DNA of 64,000 nt from Pseudomonas sp. RIT-PI-q (GTDB taxonomy: Bacteria > Pseudomonadota > Gammaproteobacteria > Pseudomonadales > Pseudomonadaceae): the NCBI RefSeq assembly GCF_001297125.1, contig NZ_LHPC01000028.1, positions 62,001 to 126,000 on the forward strand, read 5' to 3'. Positions 8,152-17,124 of the stretch are shown here, in pieces; position 1 is the stretch's first letter, and each line of letters opens with the position of its first letter. Position numbers and translations under genes: made by a program. The notes under the pieces were generated by a model, which saw only the letters and a program-made list of their open reading frames with translations, had not been told where the DNA came from and did not search any database.

Positions 8152-8234
8152 ATCGGTATTGGTTAACCCCTTTCAATTCGCGAACAGGCGCGAAGGGGTT
8201 TGCCTGTGCGTGCAATCTTTCAGGAATTCGCGTC

Positions 8235-10709
8235 ATGAGCTCATCCAGCCCCCGAGTGAAATACGATTATTACGCAGCTGCCGCCTTCAGCCTGCTCGCC
8301 GCCAGCCTCCAGGCCCATGCGCAAAACACTGAGCCCGACAAGACTTTGAACACCGTGGTGGTGACCGGCAATCGCGGCAGTCAACCGCGCACCATCACCG
8401 ACAGCCCCTCGCCGATCGATGTGATCAGCGCCGAGCAGTTGCAAGCCAGCGGCAAGGTCGGTCTCAAGGAACTGCTCGCCCGCCTGCTGCCCTCTTTCAA
8501 CCTGCCGGCGATCAATGGCGGCGGGACTTCCTGGTCAGTGCGCGGCGTGACCATGCGCGGTCTGTCCGGGGATCAGGTGCTGGTGCTGGTCAACGGCAAA
8601 CGGCGGCACAACACCGCGCTGATCAACAACCTGGCGCGTATCGGTACGGCGGCGGTGCCGGTCAACCTCGACCTGATTCCGGGCTCGGCCATCGATCACA
8701 TCGAGGTGCTGCGTGACGGTGCCTCCGCGCAATATGGTTCGGACGCGATCGCCGGGGTGATCAACATTATCCTCAAGGAAAACGACAGCGGCGGCAGCGC
8801 CGAAACCTCATTCGGGCGCTACGGCAGCGGCGATGGCGACACCGTGCACCAGACGGTCAACTACGGCCTGGCGCTGCCGAATGACGGCTTCGCCAACCTG
8901 GCACTGGACAGCAAGGAACAGGAGCCCTTCAACCGCACCGGCAGCGCCACCGGCAACCTCTACTCCTTACCCGGTTTCCCCGACAGCCGCGACCAGACCG
9001 TCAATCGCCACGGCTGGAACCCCAGCTATGGACTCGGCCGGGAAAAGGTCACCAACGCCAGCTATAACCTCGAACTGCCGATCCAGGACGACCTGACGTT
9101 CTATTCCTTTTCCACCGCCAGCTACATGGAGACCACCAAAGTCACCGGCAACTATCGACCCAACGACATCACGTCCCTGGCCGGCGACCCGAATACGCCC
9201 TACCCCGATGGCATCCATGCCCAGCGTCACAACCGCACCAAAGACTTTCAGGTGGCCGGGGGATTCAAGGGTGAGGTCGGTGGCTGGAACTACGACGCCA
9301 GTTCAACCTGGGGCGAGGACGACTCGACGCTCAATGCCAGCAATACCCTTAATCCATCCCTGGGACCGACCAGCCCGACCTCGTTCAATCTCGCCTCGCA
9401 GATTTTCGATCAGTGGACCAACAACCTCGACTTCAATCGTGGTTTTGACATTGGCCTGAAAAACCCGCTGCAAACCGCCTTCGGCTTCGAGTACCGCTGG
9501 GAGAAATACCAGATCGAGCCCGGTGATTTCGCCTCCTATACCCCGGGCAACTACGTCATCCCGAGCGGGCCGTTCGCCGGTAGAACACCGCTACCCGGTC
9601 TTGCGCCCTACACCGGCCCCCCCCCCGCCGATGCCGGGGAAATCAGCCGCAGCAACGTAGCCAGTTACGTCGATCTGGGCCTCGACGTGACCGATAAATG
9701 GTACGTCGGCGTGGCCGCTCGCTACGAGCGCTATACTCAGGACATCGGCAGCACCTGGAGCGGCAAGTTCTCCACCCGCTATAAAATCACCGACGCCTTC
9801 GCCCTGCGCGGCACGGTCAATAATGGCTTCCGCGCACCGTCCCTGGCGCAGACCATTTATGCCTCGTCGACCTTCACCTCCGGCGGTGTGGTCAACGGCC
9901 AGCAGGTCTCGGTGCCGGTCAAGGTGTTGCCAGTGGACACCACCGAGGCCCAGGCCCTGGGCGCGGAAAAACTCAAGCCTGAAAAGTCCTTGAACTACAG
10001 CTTCGGCTTCACCTACGAGCCGACGCAAAACTACCGGCTGACCACCGACCTCTATCAGATCGGCATTCGCGACCGCATCGTCTCCACCAGCCTGCTGGGC
10101 GGCCCGGAGGTCTCGCAAATCCTCGTCGCCAATGGCTTGTCTCCGGGGCTGTTTGCCCAGTACTACACCAACGCGGTCGACACTCGGACTCGCGGCGTCG
10201 ACATCGTCAACGAGTACCGCCAGCAACTGGATGAGTACGGCCAGATCCGCTGGAGCGCGGCCTACAACTGGAACCAGACCAAGATCGAAAAGCTCCAGGA
10301 CAACCCACCTGCACTCAGCGGCCTGGGGCCGAGCTACCAACTGTTCGACCGACGCCTGCAAAAGGACCTGACCGTCGCCACGCCGCAATCGAAACTGATC
10401 CTGGCGGCGAACTGGAAAGTCACGGACTACAACCTGAACCTGGCAGTCACCCGCTTCGGCAGTTACATCGAGGGTGACAACAACCCGGTGAACGATCGCA
10501 AATTCAGCGCAAAGTGGATCACTGACGTGGACGCCGCCTACGACCTGACTCAGCACCTGACGGTGGCACTGGGGGCGAACAACCTGTTCAACGTGTACCC
10601 GGACAAGAACGGCATTCAGGATTGGGCGGGGGGCTACAAATATGGGCAGTTCTCGCCGTTCGGATTTGGCGGGGCCTACTACTACACGCGGCTGGCGTAC
10701 AACTTCTGA
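8235..10709 (+). CDS. TonB-dependent outer-membrane receptor
   Basis: An 824-residue receptor that should import a scarce ligand across the outer membrane using TonB energy. An N-terminal signal peptide (about residues 1-29, ending LQAHAQ) is followed by a plug domain (VVVTGNRGSQPRT, PSPIDVISAEQL, VLVNGKRRHN, HIEVLRDGASAQYGSDAIAG) and a 22-strand-type barrel ending in a C-terminal Phe (TRLAYNF). It belongs to the same subfamily as the receptors at 25341 and 34705 in this window. Its position behind a TauD-type dioxygenase suggests an organosulfur ligand rather than an iron siderophore; that is inferred from context only. Confidence 0.92.
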   Translation: MSSSSPRVKYDYYAAAAFSLLAASLQAHAQNTEPDKTLNTVVVTGNRGSQPRTITDSPSPIDVISAEQLQASGKVGLKELLARLLPSFNLPAINGGGTSWSVRGVTMRGLSGDQVLVLVNGKRRHNTALINNLARIGTAAVPVNLDLIPGSAIDHIEVLRDGASAQYGSDAIAGVINIILKENDSGGSAETSFGRYGSGDGDTVHQTVNYGLALPNDGFANLALDSKEQEPFNRTGSATGNLYSLPGFPDSRDQTVNRHGWNPSYGLGREKVTNASYNLELPIQDDLTFYSFSTASYMETTKVTGNYRPNDITSLAGDPNTPYPDGIHAQRHNRTKDFQVAGGFKGEVGGWNYDASSTWGEDDSTLNASNTLNPSLGPTSPTSFNLASQIFDQWTNNLDFNRGFDIGLKNPLQTAFGFEYRWEKYQIEPGDFASYTPGNYVIPSGPFAGRTPLPGLAPYTGPPPADAGEISRSNVASYVDLGLDVTDKWYVGVAARYERYTQDIGSTWSGKFSTRYKITDAFALRGTVNNGFRAPSLAQTIYASSTFTSGGVVNGQQVSVPVKVLPVDTTEAQALGAEKLKPEKSLNYSFGFTYEPTQNYRLTTDLYQIGIRDRIVSTSLLGGPEVSQILVANGLSPGLFAQYYTNAVDTRTRGVDIVNEYRQQLDEYGQIRWSAAYNWNQTKIEKLQDNPPALSGLGPSYQLFDRRLQKDLTVATPQSKLILAANWKVTDYNLNLAVTRFGSYIEGDNNPVNDRKFSAKWITDVDAAYDLTQHLTVALGANNLFNVYPDKNGIQDWAGGYKYGQFSPFGFGGAYYYTRLAYNF

Positions 10710-10751
10710 CGGTATTGGACACTACCGGGGACAACCCTACACCGCAGAACC

Positions 10752-10841
10752 TGTGGGAGCGGGCTTGCCCGCGATGCGAACGCCGCAGATGTTCAGGCAT
10801 TGCGCGTTATCGTTCTTCGCGGGCAAGCCTCGCTCCTACAG
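10752..10841. repeat. REP-type inverted repeat pair
   Basis: The arms TGTGGGAGCGGGCTTGCCCG and the inverse ending GCCTCGCTCCTACA lie just downstream of the receptor gene, where they could work as a terminator-like stem. The rest of this 321-bp gap is an AT-rich promoter region with leader motif copy B. Confidence 0.8.
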
Positions 10842-10910
10842 GTATTGCGTCGTTTTAAATGCATTAATTTCATAATTATAAATTTAATAATCAGATAACT
10901 TAATAATTAG

Positions 10911-10957
10911 CATATAACCAAAAAGAACTTCACACCGGCTTTTTATAGGAATAACTT
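10911..10957 (+). promoter_or_regulatory. predicted promoter of the flavoprotein/ferredoxin operon with AT-rich activator box
   Basis: The box CATATAACCAAAAAG is followed directly by a -35-like TTCACA (10929-10934), a 17-bp spacer and a weak -10-like TAACTT (10952-10957). The layout matches the promoters at 20510-20555 and 39275-39230. An AT-rich box touching a poor -35 is what CysB-type activators use; CysB itself is an inference. Confidence 0.5.
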
Positions 10958-10969
10958 TGATTCCAGGCC

Positions 10970-10991
10970 GACCCCTTTCTCCAGGCGGAGG
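10970..10991 (+). promoter_or_regulatory. GACCCCT/GGAGG leader motif, copy B
   Basis: This copy reads GACCCCT, then TTCT, then CCAGGCGGAGG. It starts about 6 nt after the predicted transcription start and 61 bp before the flavoprotein ATG. CTCC and GGAG can pair around AGGC as in copy A. The two extra bases relative to the other copies shift any reading frame, arguing against a coding motif. Confidence 0.55.
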
Positions 10992-11030
10992 TGAACCAAC
11001 GAATCAAGACCTGCCTGGAGCCCGCATTTC

Positions 11031-12653
11031 ATGACCATCACCTCGGCATACGCTGCCTCCCGAACGACGCTCGACCTGGTCACCGATGTGCTGGTCATCG
11101 GCGGTGGCCTGGCGGGCACATGGGCCGCCTTTGCCGCCCCCCGTGAAGGCGCCCGAGTGATTCTGGTCGATAAAGGCTACTGCGGCCCCAGCGGTGTCAC
11201 CGCCAGCGCCGGCCCCGGTCATTGGTGGGTCCCGCCACTGCCCGGCGCGCGCGAAGCGGCAATCGACAAACGTCTGGGCAGTGCCCACGGTCTGGCCGAT
11301 GCACGCTGGATGGGGCGAATCATCGACACCACCTGGACCAGTCTGCCAACGCTCGCCGATTACTACGAGTTCCCGCAAGACGAACACGGCGTGACCCACT
11401 ATCGCGGGTTGCGCGGTCCGGAATACCTGCGCGGGTTGCGCCGTCTGGTACTGGACAGCGGCGTGACTATTCTCGATCACAGCCCGGCGCTGGAATTGCT
11501 GCGCAACGATCAAGGCGACGTGGCCGGCGCCCGTGGCTGGCGTCGACAAGCCGGCGGTGCCTGGCAAGTCCGCGCGGGTGCGGTGGTGCTGGCCAGCGGC
11601 GGTTGTGCGTTCCTTTCGCGGCTGCTGGGTTGCCACACCAATACCGGCGACGGTTACCTGATGGCCGCCGAGGCGGGCGCCGAATTGTCCGGCATGGAAT
11701 TCTCCAGTTATTACTGCATCGCGGCGGCGGGCAGCAGCCTGACCCGTTCGATGGTTTACAGCTTCGGCGAGTATTTCGATGGCGCCGATCGCCCTCTGCA
11801 CATCCCTACTGGACCGGGCTTCACCGATGCGCTCGCCAAGGCCTTGATTGAGGGTCCGGTGTACTGCCGCCTGAACCGTGTACCGGCGCAGATACGCGCC
11901 CAATTACCGAGCATTCAACCCAACCTGATGTTGCCGTTCGACCGACGCGGCATCGATCCGTATCGCGACAAATTCGCTGTCACCCTGCACGCCGAAGGCA
12001 CTGTCCGTGGCGTCGGCGGCTTGCGCGTGATTGACGACAACTGCCAGACCACGGTGCCCGGTGTGTTCGCTGCCGGCGATGCCGCCAGTCGCGAGCTGAT
12101 TGCCGGCGCCACCTCCGGCGGCGGCGCACAGAATTCCGCCTGGGCCTTGTCTTCCGGCCAATGGGCCGGGCGTGGCGCCGCACGACTGGCTCGTCAAAAG
12201 CCCGACCGCAGCGCTTCGTTGCAAGGCTTTTCAGGGGTCGGTTTGCAGTCTCGACCAGCCCTTGCGACGACGCAACCGAGCGAGCTGATCCAGCGAATTC
12301 AGGCCGAAGTCCATCCGCCGGAGAAAAACCTGTTCCGCTCCGGCAACCAGATCGGTCGGTCGCTTACGGCACTGGAAAACGTCTGGGATGAAGTGCGCGA
12401 CGGCTTGCAGGTCGATGAGCACAACCCGTTGCGAGCACGGGAAATCGCCGCCATGGCCGCCACCGCTCGCTGGTGTTACAGCGCCGCCGACCAGCGCAAG
12501 GAAAGCCGTGGCATGCACCAGCGCAGCGATGCTCCCGAACAGAATCGGTTATTCGACGGCCATCTGCGTATTGCCGGCATCGACCAACCCTGGACCCGTT
12601 TCGACCCGGTGCCTGCCTCCGTCAACCCACTGCCACAAGGTCACGCGCAATGA
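11031..12653 (+). CDS. FAD-dependent oxidoreductase, fumarate-reductase/AprA-like flavoprotein subunit
   Basis: A 540-residue flavoprotein of the succinate dehydrogenase/fumarate reductase/adenylylsulfate reductase fold. The N-terminal dinucleotide site is VLVIGGGLAGTWAAF (about residues 22-36), with a further FAD contact at GVFAAGDAASREL. The C-terminal family motif RKESRGMHQRSD carries the catalytic-type arginine. Its stop codon overlaps the start of a two-cluster ferredoxin (ATGA), giving an AprAB-like pair. The next genes encode a sulfonate binding protein and a flavin monooxygenase. It probably reduces or oxidises a sulfur-linked or unsaturated intermediate with electrons passed through the ferredoxin. 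The substrate is unknown, and true AprA activity is not claimed. Confidence 0.85.
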   Translation: MTITSAYAASRTTLDLVTDVLVIGGGLAGTWAAFAAPREGARVILVDKGYCGPSGVTASAGPGHWWVPPLPGAREAAIDKRLGSAHGLADARWMGRIIDTTWTSLPTLADYYEFPQDEHGVTHYRGLRGPEYLRGLRRLVLDSGVTILDHSPALELLRNDQGDVAGARGWRRQAGGAWQVRAGAVVLASGGCAFLSRLLGCHTNTGDGYLMAAEAGAELSGMEFSSYYCIAAAGSSLTRSMVYSFGEYFDGADRPLHIPTGPGFTDALAKALIEGPVYCRLNRVPAQIRAQLPSIQPNLMLPFDRRGIDPYRDKFAVTLHAEGTVRGVGGLRVIDDNCQTTVPGVFAAGDAASRELIAGATSGGGAQNSAWALSSGQWAGRGAARLARQKPDRSASLQGFSGVGLQSRPALATTQPSELIQRIQAEVHPPEKNLFRSGNQIGRSLTALENVWDEVRDGLQVDEHNPLRAREIAAMAATARWCYSAADQRKESRGMHQRSDAPEQNRLFDGHLRIAGIDQPWTRFDPVPASVNPLPQGHAQ

Positions 12654-13027
12654 TCGAATTGATTTACCACGACCTGTGCAGCGGCTGCGGCAAGTGCGTC
12701 GAGGTCTGCCCCACCAACGCCCTGCAACTGGACGCACAGGCCAAACCGCGGATCGGCGACCAGCAAGCCTGTCAGACCTGCTTCATGTGCGAACTGTATT
12801 GCACCAGCGATGCGCTGTACGTCGACCCCGACTGCGAACAGGCCCGCCATCCCGACCCCGACGTGGTTCGTAATGCCGGCTTGCTCGGACAGTACCGCCG
12901 CGACTCGGGTTGGGATGAGTGGGCGACGGACCCAACGCACAGCAATCAACACTGGCGCATGGACGGCATTTTTGCCTTGGCTCGCGGCCTCGCCGAGACC
13001 CCGTCCACGCCGACCGACATTCAATAA
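12650..13027 (+). CDS. 2x[4Fe-4S] ferredoxin-type subunit, AprB-like
   Basis: A 125-residue iron-sulfur protein with two cluster motifs, CSGCGKCVEVCP (about residues 9-20) and CQTCFMCELYC (about residues 41-51). A C-terminal tail of about 65 residues has conserved-looking aromatic residues (WRMDGIFAL). I start at ATG 12650, which overlaps the flavoprotein stop; the frame is open further upstream but only inside that gene. The close overlap implies a stoichiometric complex in which this subunit relays electrons to or from the flavoprotein. The layout of two clusters plus tail resembles adenylylsulfate reductase beta subunits. Confidence 0.85.
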   Translation: MIELIYHDLCSGCGKCVEVCPTNALQLDAQAKPRIGDQQACQTCFMCELYCTSDALYVDPDCEQARHPDPDVVRNAGLLGQYRRDSGWDEWATDPTHSNQHWRMDGIFALARGLAETPSTPTDIQ

Positions 13028-13039
13028 AAGGACGCCACC

Positions 13040-14017
13040 ATGACCATTCAACGACTGCCTTTCAAACGCCTGCTGTTGGGCGCCGTCCTCACCTTGGGGC
13101 TGGGCGCGCTGGCCCAGGCTGCCGACCTTCAACCGCTGCTGGTGGCCAATCAAAAATCTTCGATCAAGGTCCTGCTGGAGGTCTCCGGCGAGTTGAAGAA
13201 CGTGCCATACGAGATCCAGTTCTCCGAATTCCCGGCCGCCGCGCCATTGGGCGAAGCGCTGAATGCCGGCGCCGTGGACATCGGCGCCCTGGGCGATGCG
13301 CCCTACGTGTTTGCCCTCGGGGCCGGCGCGCCAATCAAGGTCGTCAGCATCGTGCATGCCGAGGGCCGCTACACCACGGCCATCCTTGCGCCCAAGGATT
13401 CGCCGCTGAACAACGCCAACGACCTCAAGGGCAAGCGCATCGTCACCACACGCGGCTCCATCGGTCACTTCCTGGCGATCAAAGCCTTGCGCAACGCCGG
13501 CCTGAGCACCCACGACGTGCAGTTCATCTACCTGCTGCCGAGCGAGTCGCGAATCCTCCTGGATAACGGCAGTGCCGACGCCTGGTCGACCTGGGATCCG
13601 TACACCACCATTTCCACCACCCAGAATCAGGCCAAGGTATTGGCCAGCGGCGAAACCCTGCTGACCAACCATTTGTACCTGGCCGCCACCAGCCAGGCCA
13701 TCGCCGGCAAACGCCAGCAACTCGACGATTTCGTGGCTCGGGTCGATCGCGCCTACCGCTGGACCAACGCCCATCCCGAGGAATATGCCGCCGCCCAGGC
13801 CCGCGTCACCGGCTTGCCGCTGGCGGTGCACATTGCCGTCGCCAAAGGCACACACATGGAACCGGTGGAGATCGATGACAAGGTCATCAGCGGCCTGCAA
13901 ACCACTGCGGACATCTATCAGGAAGAAGGAATTCTGACAAAACACATCGACGTCTCCCAAGGCTTCGACAAGAGCTTCAACGCCAAGCGTGCCCAACAAA
14001 ACCAGGCATCTCGATAA
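13040..14017 (+). CDS. sulfonate/nitrate-type ABC substrate-binding protein
   Basis: A 325-residue periplasmic binding protein of the SsuA/NrtA/TauA (NMT1-like) fold. It has a Sec signal peptide (about residues 1-28, ending ALAQAA), and the body shows family motifs such as LGEALNAGAVDIGALGDAPY and DNGSADAWSTWDPY. It starts behind AAAGGA, 12 bp after the ferredoxin gene, so it is in the same operon. No permease or ATPase accompanies it here; the only SsuBC-type pair in the window is at 44.9-46.6 kb. It should deliver an organosulfonate or related anion to a shared importer. The ligand is unknown. Confidence 0.88.
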   Translation: MTIQRLPFKRLLLGAVLTLGLGALAQAADLQPLLVANQKSSIKVLLEVSGELKNVPYEIQFSEFPAAAPLGEALNAGAVDIGALGDAPYVFALGAGAPIKVVSIVHAEGRYTTAILAPKDSPLNNANDLKGKRIVTTRGSIGHFLAIKALRNAGLSTHDVQFIYLLPSESRILLDNGSADAWSTWDPYTTISTTQNQAKVLASGETLLTNHLYLAATSQAIAGKRQQLDDFVARVDRAYRWTNAHPEEYAAAQARVTGLPLAVHIAVAKGTHMEPVEIDDKVISGLQTTADIYQEEGILTKHIDVSQGFDKSFNAKRAQQNQASR

Positions 14018-14044
14018 CGATTCGACTGACTCAGGAGTAGAACC

Positions 14045-15391
14045 ATGAGCAAACAACGGCAATTGAAACTCGGTGCGATGGTCCATGGCGTCGGCCATGG
14101 CTGGGGCGAATGGCGCCACCCGCAGGCCCTGGCCAACGCCAGCGTGAACTTCGACTTTTACAAGCAGCAGACGCAATTGGCCGAAGGCGCGAAGTTCGAC
14201 TTCGTGTTCATCGCCGACAGCCTGCACATCCACGAAAAATCCAGCCCGCACTACCTCAATCGCTTCGAACCGCTGACCATTCTCTCGGCCCTGGCCGCGA
14301 CCACACGGCACATCGGCCTGGTGGCGACCGTCACCGTCAGCTACACCGAACCGTTCCAGGTCGCGCGCCAGTTCGCCTCGCTCGACCACATCAGCGGCGG
14401 TCGCGCCGGGTGGAACGTGGTGACCTCGTGGCTCAGCGGCACCGCCGATAACTTCGGCAAGGCCGAACACCCGCCGCATGCCGTGCGTTACCGCATCGCC
14501 AAGGAACACGTGAATGTGGTGAAAGGCTTGTGGGACTCCTGGGAAGACGATGCCTTTGCCTACGACAAGCAAAGCGGCGAGTTTTTTACTCCCGGCAAAC
14601 TGCATGCGCTGGAGCACAAGGGTGAGTTTTTCTCGGTCAAAGGCCCGCTCAACATCGCCCGTTCCCGGCAAGGTCAACCGGTGATTTTCCAGGCCGGCAC
14701 CTCGGAGGCGGGTCGCAATTTCGCCGCCGAAAATTCCGATGCGATTTTCGTCAGCCCTGAAGGCTTCGACGAAGCCCGCGCCTACTATCAAGACCTTAAA
14801 AAACGCGCCAGCGGCTTCGGCCGGGAGGCGCAGAAGCTGTCGGTCCTGCCGGGCATCCGCCCCATCGTCGGGCGCGATGAAGCGGAAGTTGAAAGCCGCT
14901 ACCAGCAAGCCGTTGAGTTGGTGACCATTGAAGATGCGATCGTCGCCCTCGGCCGCCCGTTCAACGACCATGATTTCAGCCAATACCCGCTGGATGCCCC
15001 GTTCCCAGAACTCGGCGATCTCGGCTCGAACAGCCAGAAAGGCGGCTCGGACCGCATCAAGCAACTGGCCAGGGACGAAGGCCTGACCTTGCGCGAAGTC
15101 GCCCTGCGTTTCTCCCGGCCACGGCGCGATTTTGTCGGCACGCCCGAGCAGGTTGCCGATGCGCTTCAGACGTGGTTTGAACAAGGGGCTGCGGACGGTT
15201 TCATCATCAATTCGTTGTTGCCGGATGGCCTGCAGTATTTCACCGAACTGGTGGTGCCGATCCTGCAACAGCGCGGGCTGTTTCGCGACGAGTACAGCGG
15301 CAAAACCCTGCGCGACAACCTTGGCCTCGACGTCCCCATCAACCGTCACACCACCGCTCAAGTTGAAGAGAAAAGCGAGGCACTGGCATGA
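14045..15391 (+). CDS. NtaA/SnaA/DszA-family FMNH2-dependent monooxygenase
   Basis: A 448-residue luciferase-like TIM-barrel monooxygenase of the NtaA/SnaA/SoxA/DszA clade, whose members act on sulfones, dimethyl sulfide and nitrilotriacetate. Motifs include [40 protein letters not shown], and the C-terminal [20 protein letters not shown]. Residues [19 protein letters not shown] form the clade-typical tail. AGGAG lies upstream of the ATG. The last 4 bp overlap the next gene (ATGA). It needs FMNH2 from a separate reductase that is not encoded nearby. Three more members of this clade occur at 33324, 40879 and 47727. Confidence 0.9.
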   Translation: MSKQRQLKLGAMVHGVGHGWGEWRHPQALANASVNFDFYKQQTQLAEGAKFDFVFIADSLHIHEKSSPHYLNRFEPLTILSALAATTRHIGLVATVTVSYTEPFQVARQFASLDHISGGRAGWNVVTSWLSGTADNFGKAEHPPHAVRYRIAKEHVNVVKGLWDSWEDDAFAYDKQSGEFFTPGKLHALEHKGEFFSVKGPLNIARSRQGQPVIFQAGTSEAGRNFAAENSDAIFVSPEGFDEARAYYQDLKKRASGFGREAQKLSVLPGIRPIVGRDEAEVESRYQQAVELVTIEDAIVALGRPFNDHDFSQYPLDAPFPELGDLGSNSQKGGSDRIKQLARDEGLTLREVALRFSRPRRDFVGTPEQVADALQTWFEQGAADGFIINSLLPDGLQYFTELVVPILQQRGLFRDEYSGKTLRDNLGLDVPINRHTTAQVEEKSEALA

Positions 15392-16071
15392 GCGAATCCC
15401 TCAACCACCTGTTGGCGAATCTGCATGCCGAACGTCTGGCGACCTGGGAACCGGCGGCCCTGCAAGTCAATATCGACCAGCGTCAGCGCCTGGTGAATGA
15501 AGCCCGGGTCGACGACTTCGTCAAGGCCGGCGACTCGCTTGAGCCCTTCACCTTGTTGAAGGTCGAAGGCGGCAGCCTGAGCCGCGACGAGTTGCTCGCC
15601 AACGGTCCGGCGGTGCTGATTTTCTTCCGCTTCGCTGGCTGCCCGGCGTGCAACATCGCCCTGCCCTATTACCAACGCCAGCTCTATCCGCAACTGCATG
15701 CGCTGGGGGTGCCGCTGGTGGCGGTCAGCCCGCAAGTGCCGGAAAAGCTGGTGGAGATCAAGACCCGGCACCACCTCGATTTGCAAGTGGCCAGCGACCC
15801 GGACAACCACCTCGGCCGACGCCTGGGCATTCTCTACAGCTTCGATGAAGCCTCGCGCAAAGCTGCACTGGCCAAGGGCAAGGGCATCGGCGAAACCACC
15901 GGCACCGGCACCTGGGAATTGCCGCAACCGACTGTGGTGGTCATCGCCCAGGACGGCACGGTGGCTTTCGCTGAAGTCAGTCCGGACTGGCTGGTGCGTA
16001 CAGAAGCCGAGCTGGTGTTGCGCGCAGTCGAACAGTTGCTCGGGCAAACCGCCTTGCAAGTTGCCATCTGA
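15388..16071 (+). CDS. AhpC/TSA peroxiredoxin-like protein
   Basis: A 227-residue thioredoxin-fold protein of the AhpC/TSA family. The redox motif is a CxxC within [20 protein letters not shown] (about residues 75-94), rather than the single peroxidatic Cys of classical peroxiredoxins. It is translationally coupled to the upstream monooxygenase by an ATGA overlap. That coupling suggests it protects against the hydrogen peroxide that leaks from uncoupled flavin monooxygenases, or acts as a thiol reductase on sulfur intermediates. There is no signal peptide, so it should be cytoplasmic. Confidence 0.82.
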   Translation: MSESLNHLLANLHAERLATWEPAALQVNIDQRQRLVNEARVDDFVKAGDSLEPFTLLKVEGGSLSRDELLANGPAVLIFFRFAGCPACNIALPYYQRQLYPQLHALGVPLVAVSPQVPEKLVEIKTRHHLDLQVASDPDNHLGRRLGILYSFDEASRKAALAKGKGIGETTGTGTWELPQPTVVVIAQDGTVAFAEVSPDWLVRTEAELVLRAVEQLLGQTALQVAI

Positions 16072-16084
16072 CAAGAGCCTGACC

Positions 16085-17095
16085 ATGACGAAAAAGATCA
16101 CACAGGGACAGTTCAATCGTCGCGGCTTCCTGACGGCCAGTTCCATCGCCCTCGGTGCGTTGGGGCTGTCATCGCTCGGCTTGGCCCCGCGTGCGTTCGC
16201 GCAAAACGCCAGGCTCTCGGACCTGACGCTGGGCGTCGCCACCTACCGGGGCCAGGACTCGTATTTCACCGAAGACGCCGGCACCGCTGATACGCCCTAC
16301 AAGGTCGACTACTCGGAATTCGCCGGCGGCAACCTGATCGTCGAAGCCTTGGCCTCGGGCAGCCTGGACGTTGGCGGGATGAGTGAGATTCCACCGATCT
16401 TCTCGATCCAGAGCCATCGGCAACCACGGCTGATCGCGGTGCTGCAAGGTGACGTGAACAACCAGGTGTTCCTGATTCCCAAGGACTCGACACTGGAATC
16501 GGTCGCGCAGTTGCGTGGTAAGCGGGTCGGCTACGTGCGCTCCACCACGTCGCACTATTTCCTGATCAAGGCCCTCAAGGAACAAGGCCTGACCATGAAG
16601 GACATCACGCCAGTGGCGCTCACGCCGCAGGATGGTTTCAGCGCTTTCCAGAGTGGTCAGCTCGACGCCTGGGTGATCTACGGCGTGTTTATCCAACTGG
16701 CGAAATTCCGCAGTGGCGCCCGTGTGTTGAAAACCGCGCTGGGTTATCTGTCCGGCAATTATCTGATCGCCGCACGCCCCGCCGCACTGGAAGACCCACT
16801 GCGCAAGCAAGCGATTCAGGACTACCTGCAACGCCAGGCGCGCACGCTGGAATGGATCAACAACAACCCCGAACCCTGGGCGGCCAAATCGGCGCAACTG
16901 CTGGGCGTCGACAAAGCAGTGTTTCTCGACATGTACAACAACCGCAGCCAGGCATCGAGAATCATCCAAGTGAGCGACCAGGCCATAGCCTCGCAGCAGG
17001 AAGTCGCCGATTTGTTCTTCGACGCCGGCGTGTTGAGCGAACGGCTCGATGTCAGTCCGTTGTGGGACAAAAACTTCCCGTTGCTGCCGCTATGA
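16085..17095 (+). CDS. Tat-exported sulfonate-type ABC substrate-binding protein
   Basis: A 336-residue binding protein of the SsuA/NMT1-like family. The N-terminus carries a twin-arginine signal (FNRRGFLTA, about residues 11-19) with cleavage expected after APRAFA. The mature part has DAGTADTPYKVDYSEFAGGN and MSEIPPIFS, shared almost motif for motif with the binding protein at 37155-38120. I start at ATG 16085 because the frame upstream lies inside the peroxiredoxin gene. It is the last gene before the 117-bp repeat array and has no permease beside it. Confidence 0.88.
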   Translation: MTKKITQGQFNRRGFLTASSIALGALGLSSLGLAPRAFAQNARLSDLTLGVATYRGQDSYFTEDAGTADTPYKVDYSEFAGGNLIVEALASGSLDVGGMSEIPPIFSIQSHRQPRLIAVLQGDVNNQVFLIPKDSTLESVAQLRGKRVGYVRSTTSHYFLIKALKEQGLTMKDITPVALTPQDGFSAFQSGQLDAWVIYGVFIQLAKFRSGARVLKTALGYLSGNYLIAARPAALEDPLRKQAIQDYLQRQARTLEWINNNPEPWAAKSAQLLGVDKAVFLDMYNNRSQASRIIQVSDQAIASQQEVADLFFDAGVLSERLDVSPLWDKNFPLLPL

Positions 17096-17124
17096 ACCAG
17101 GCCAGACAGCGCACCCAGGCCACC

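Noticed and set aside
12641..15361. 906-codon minus-strand frame opposite the ferredoxin, binding-protein and monooxygenase genes
   Set aside because: It spans several well-supported plus-strand genes and encodes no recognisable domain; it is an antisense shadow typical of high-GC DNA.
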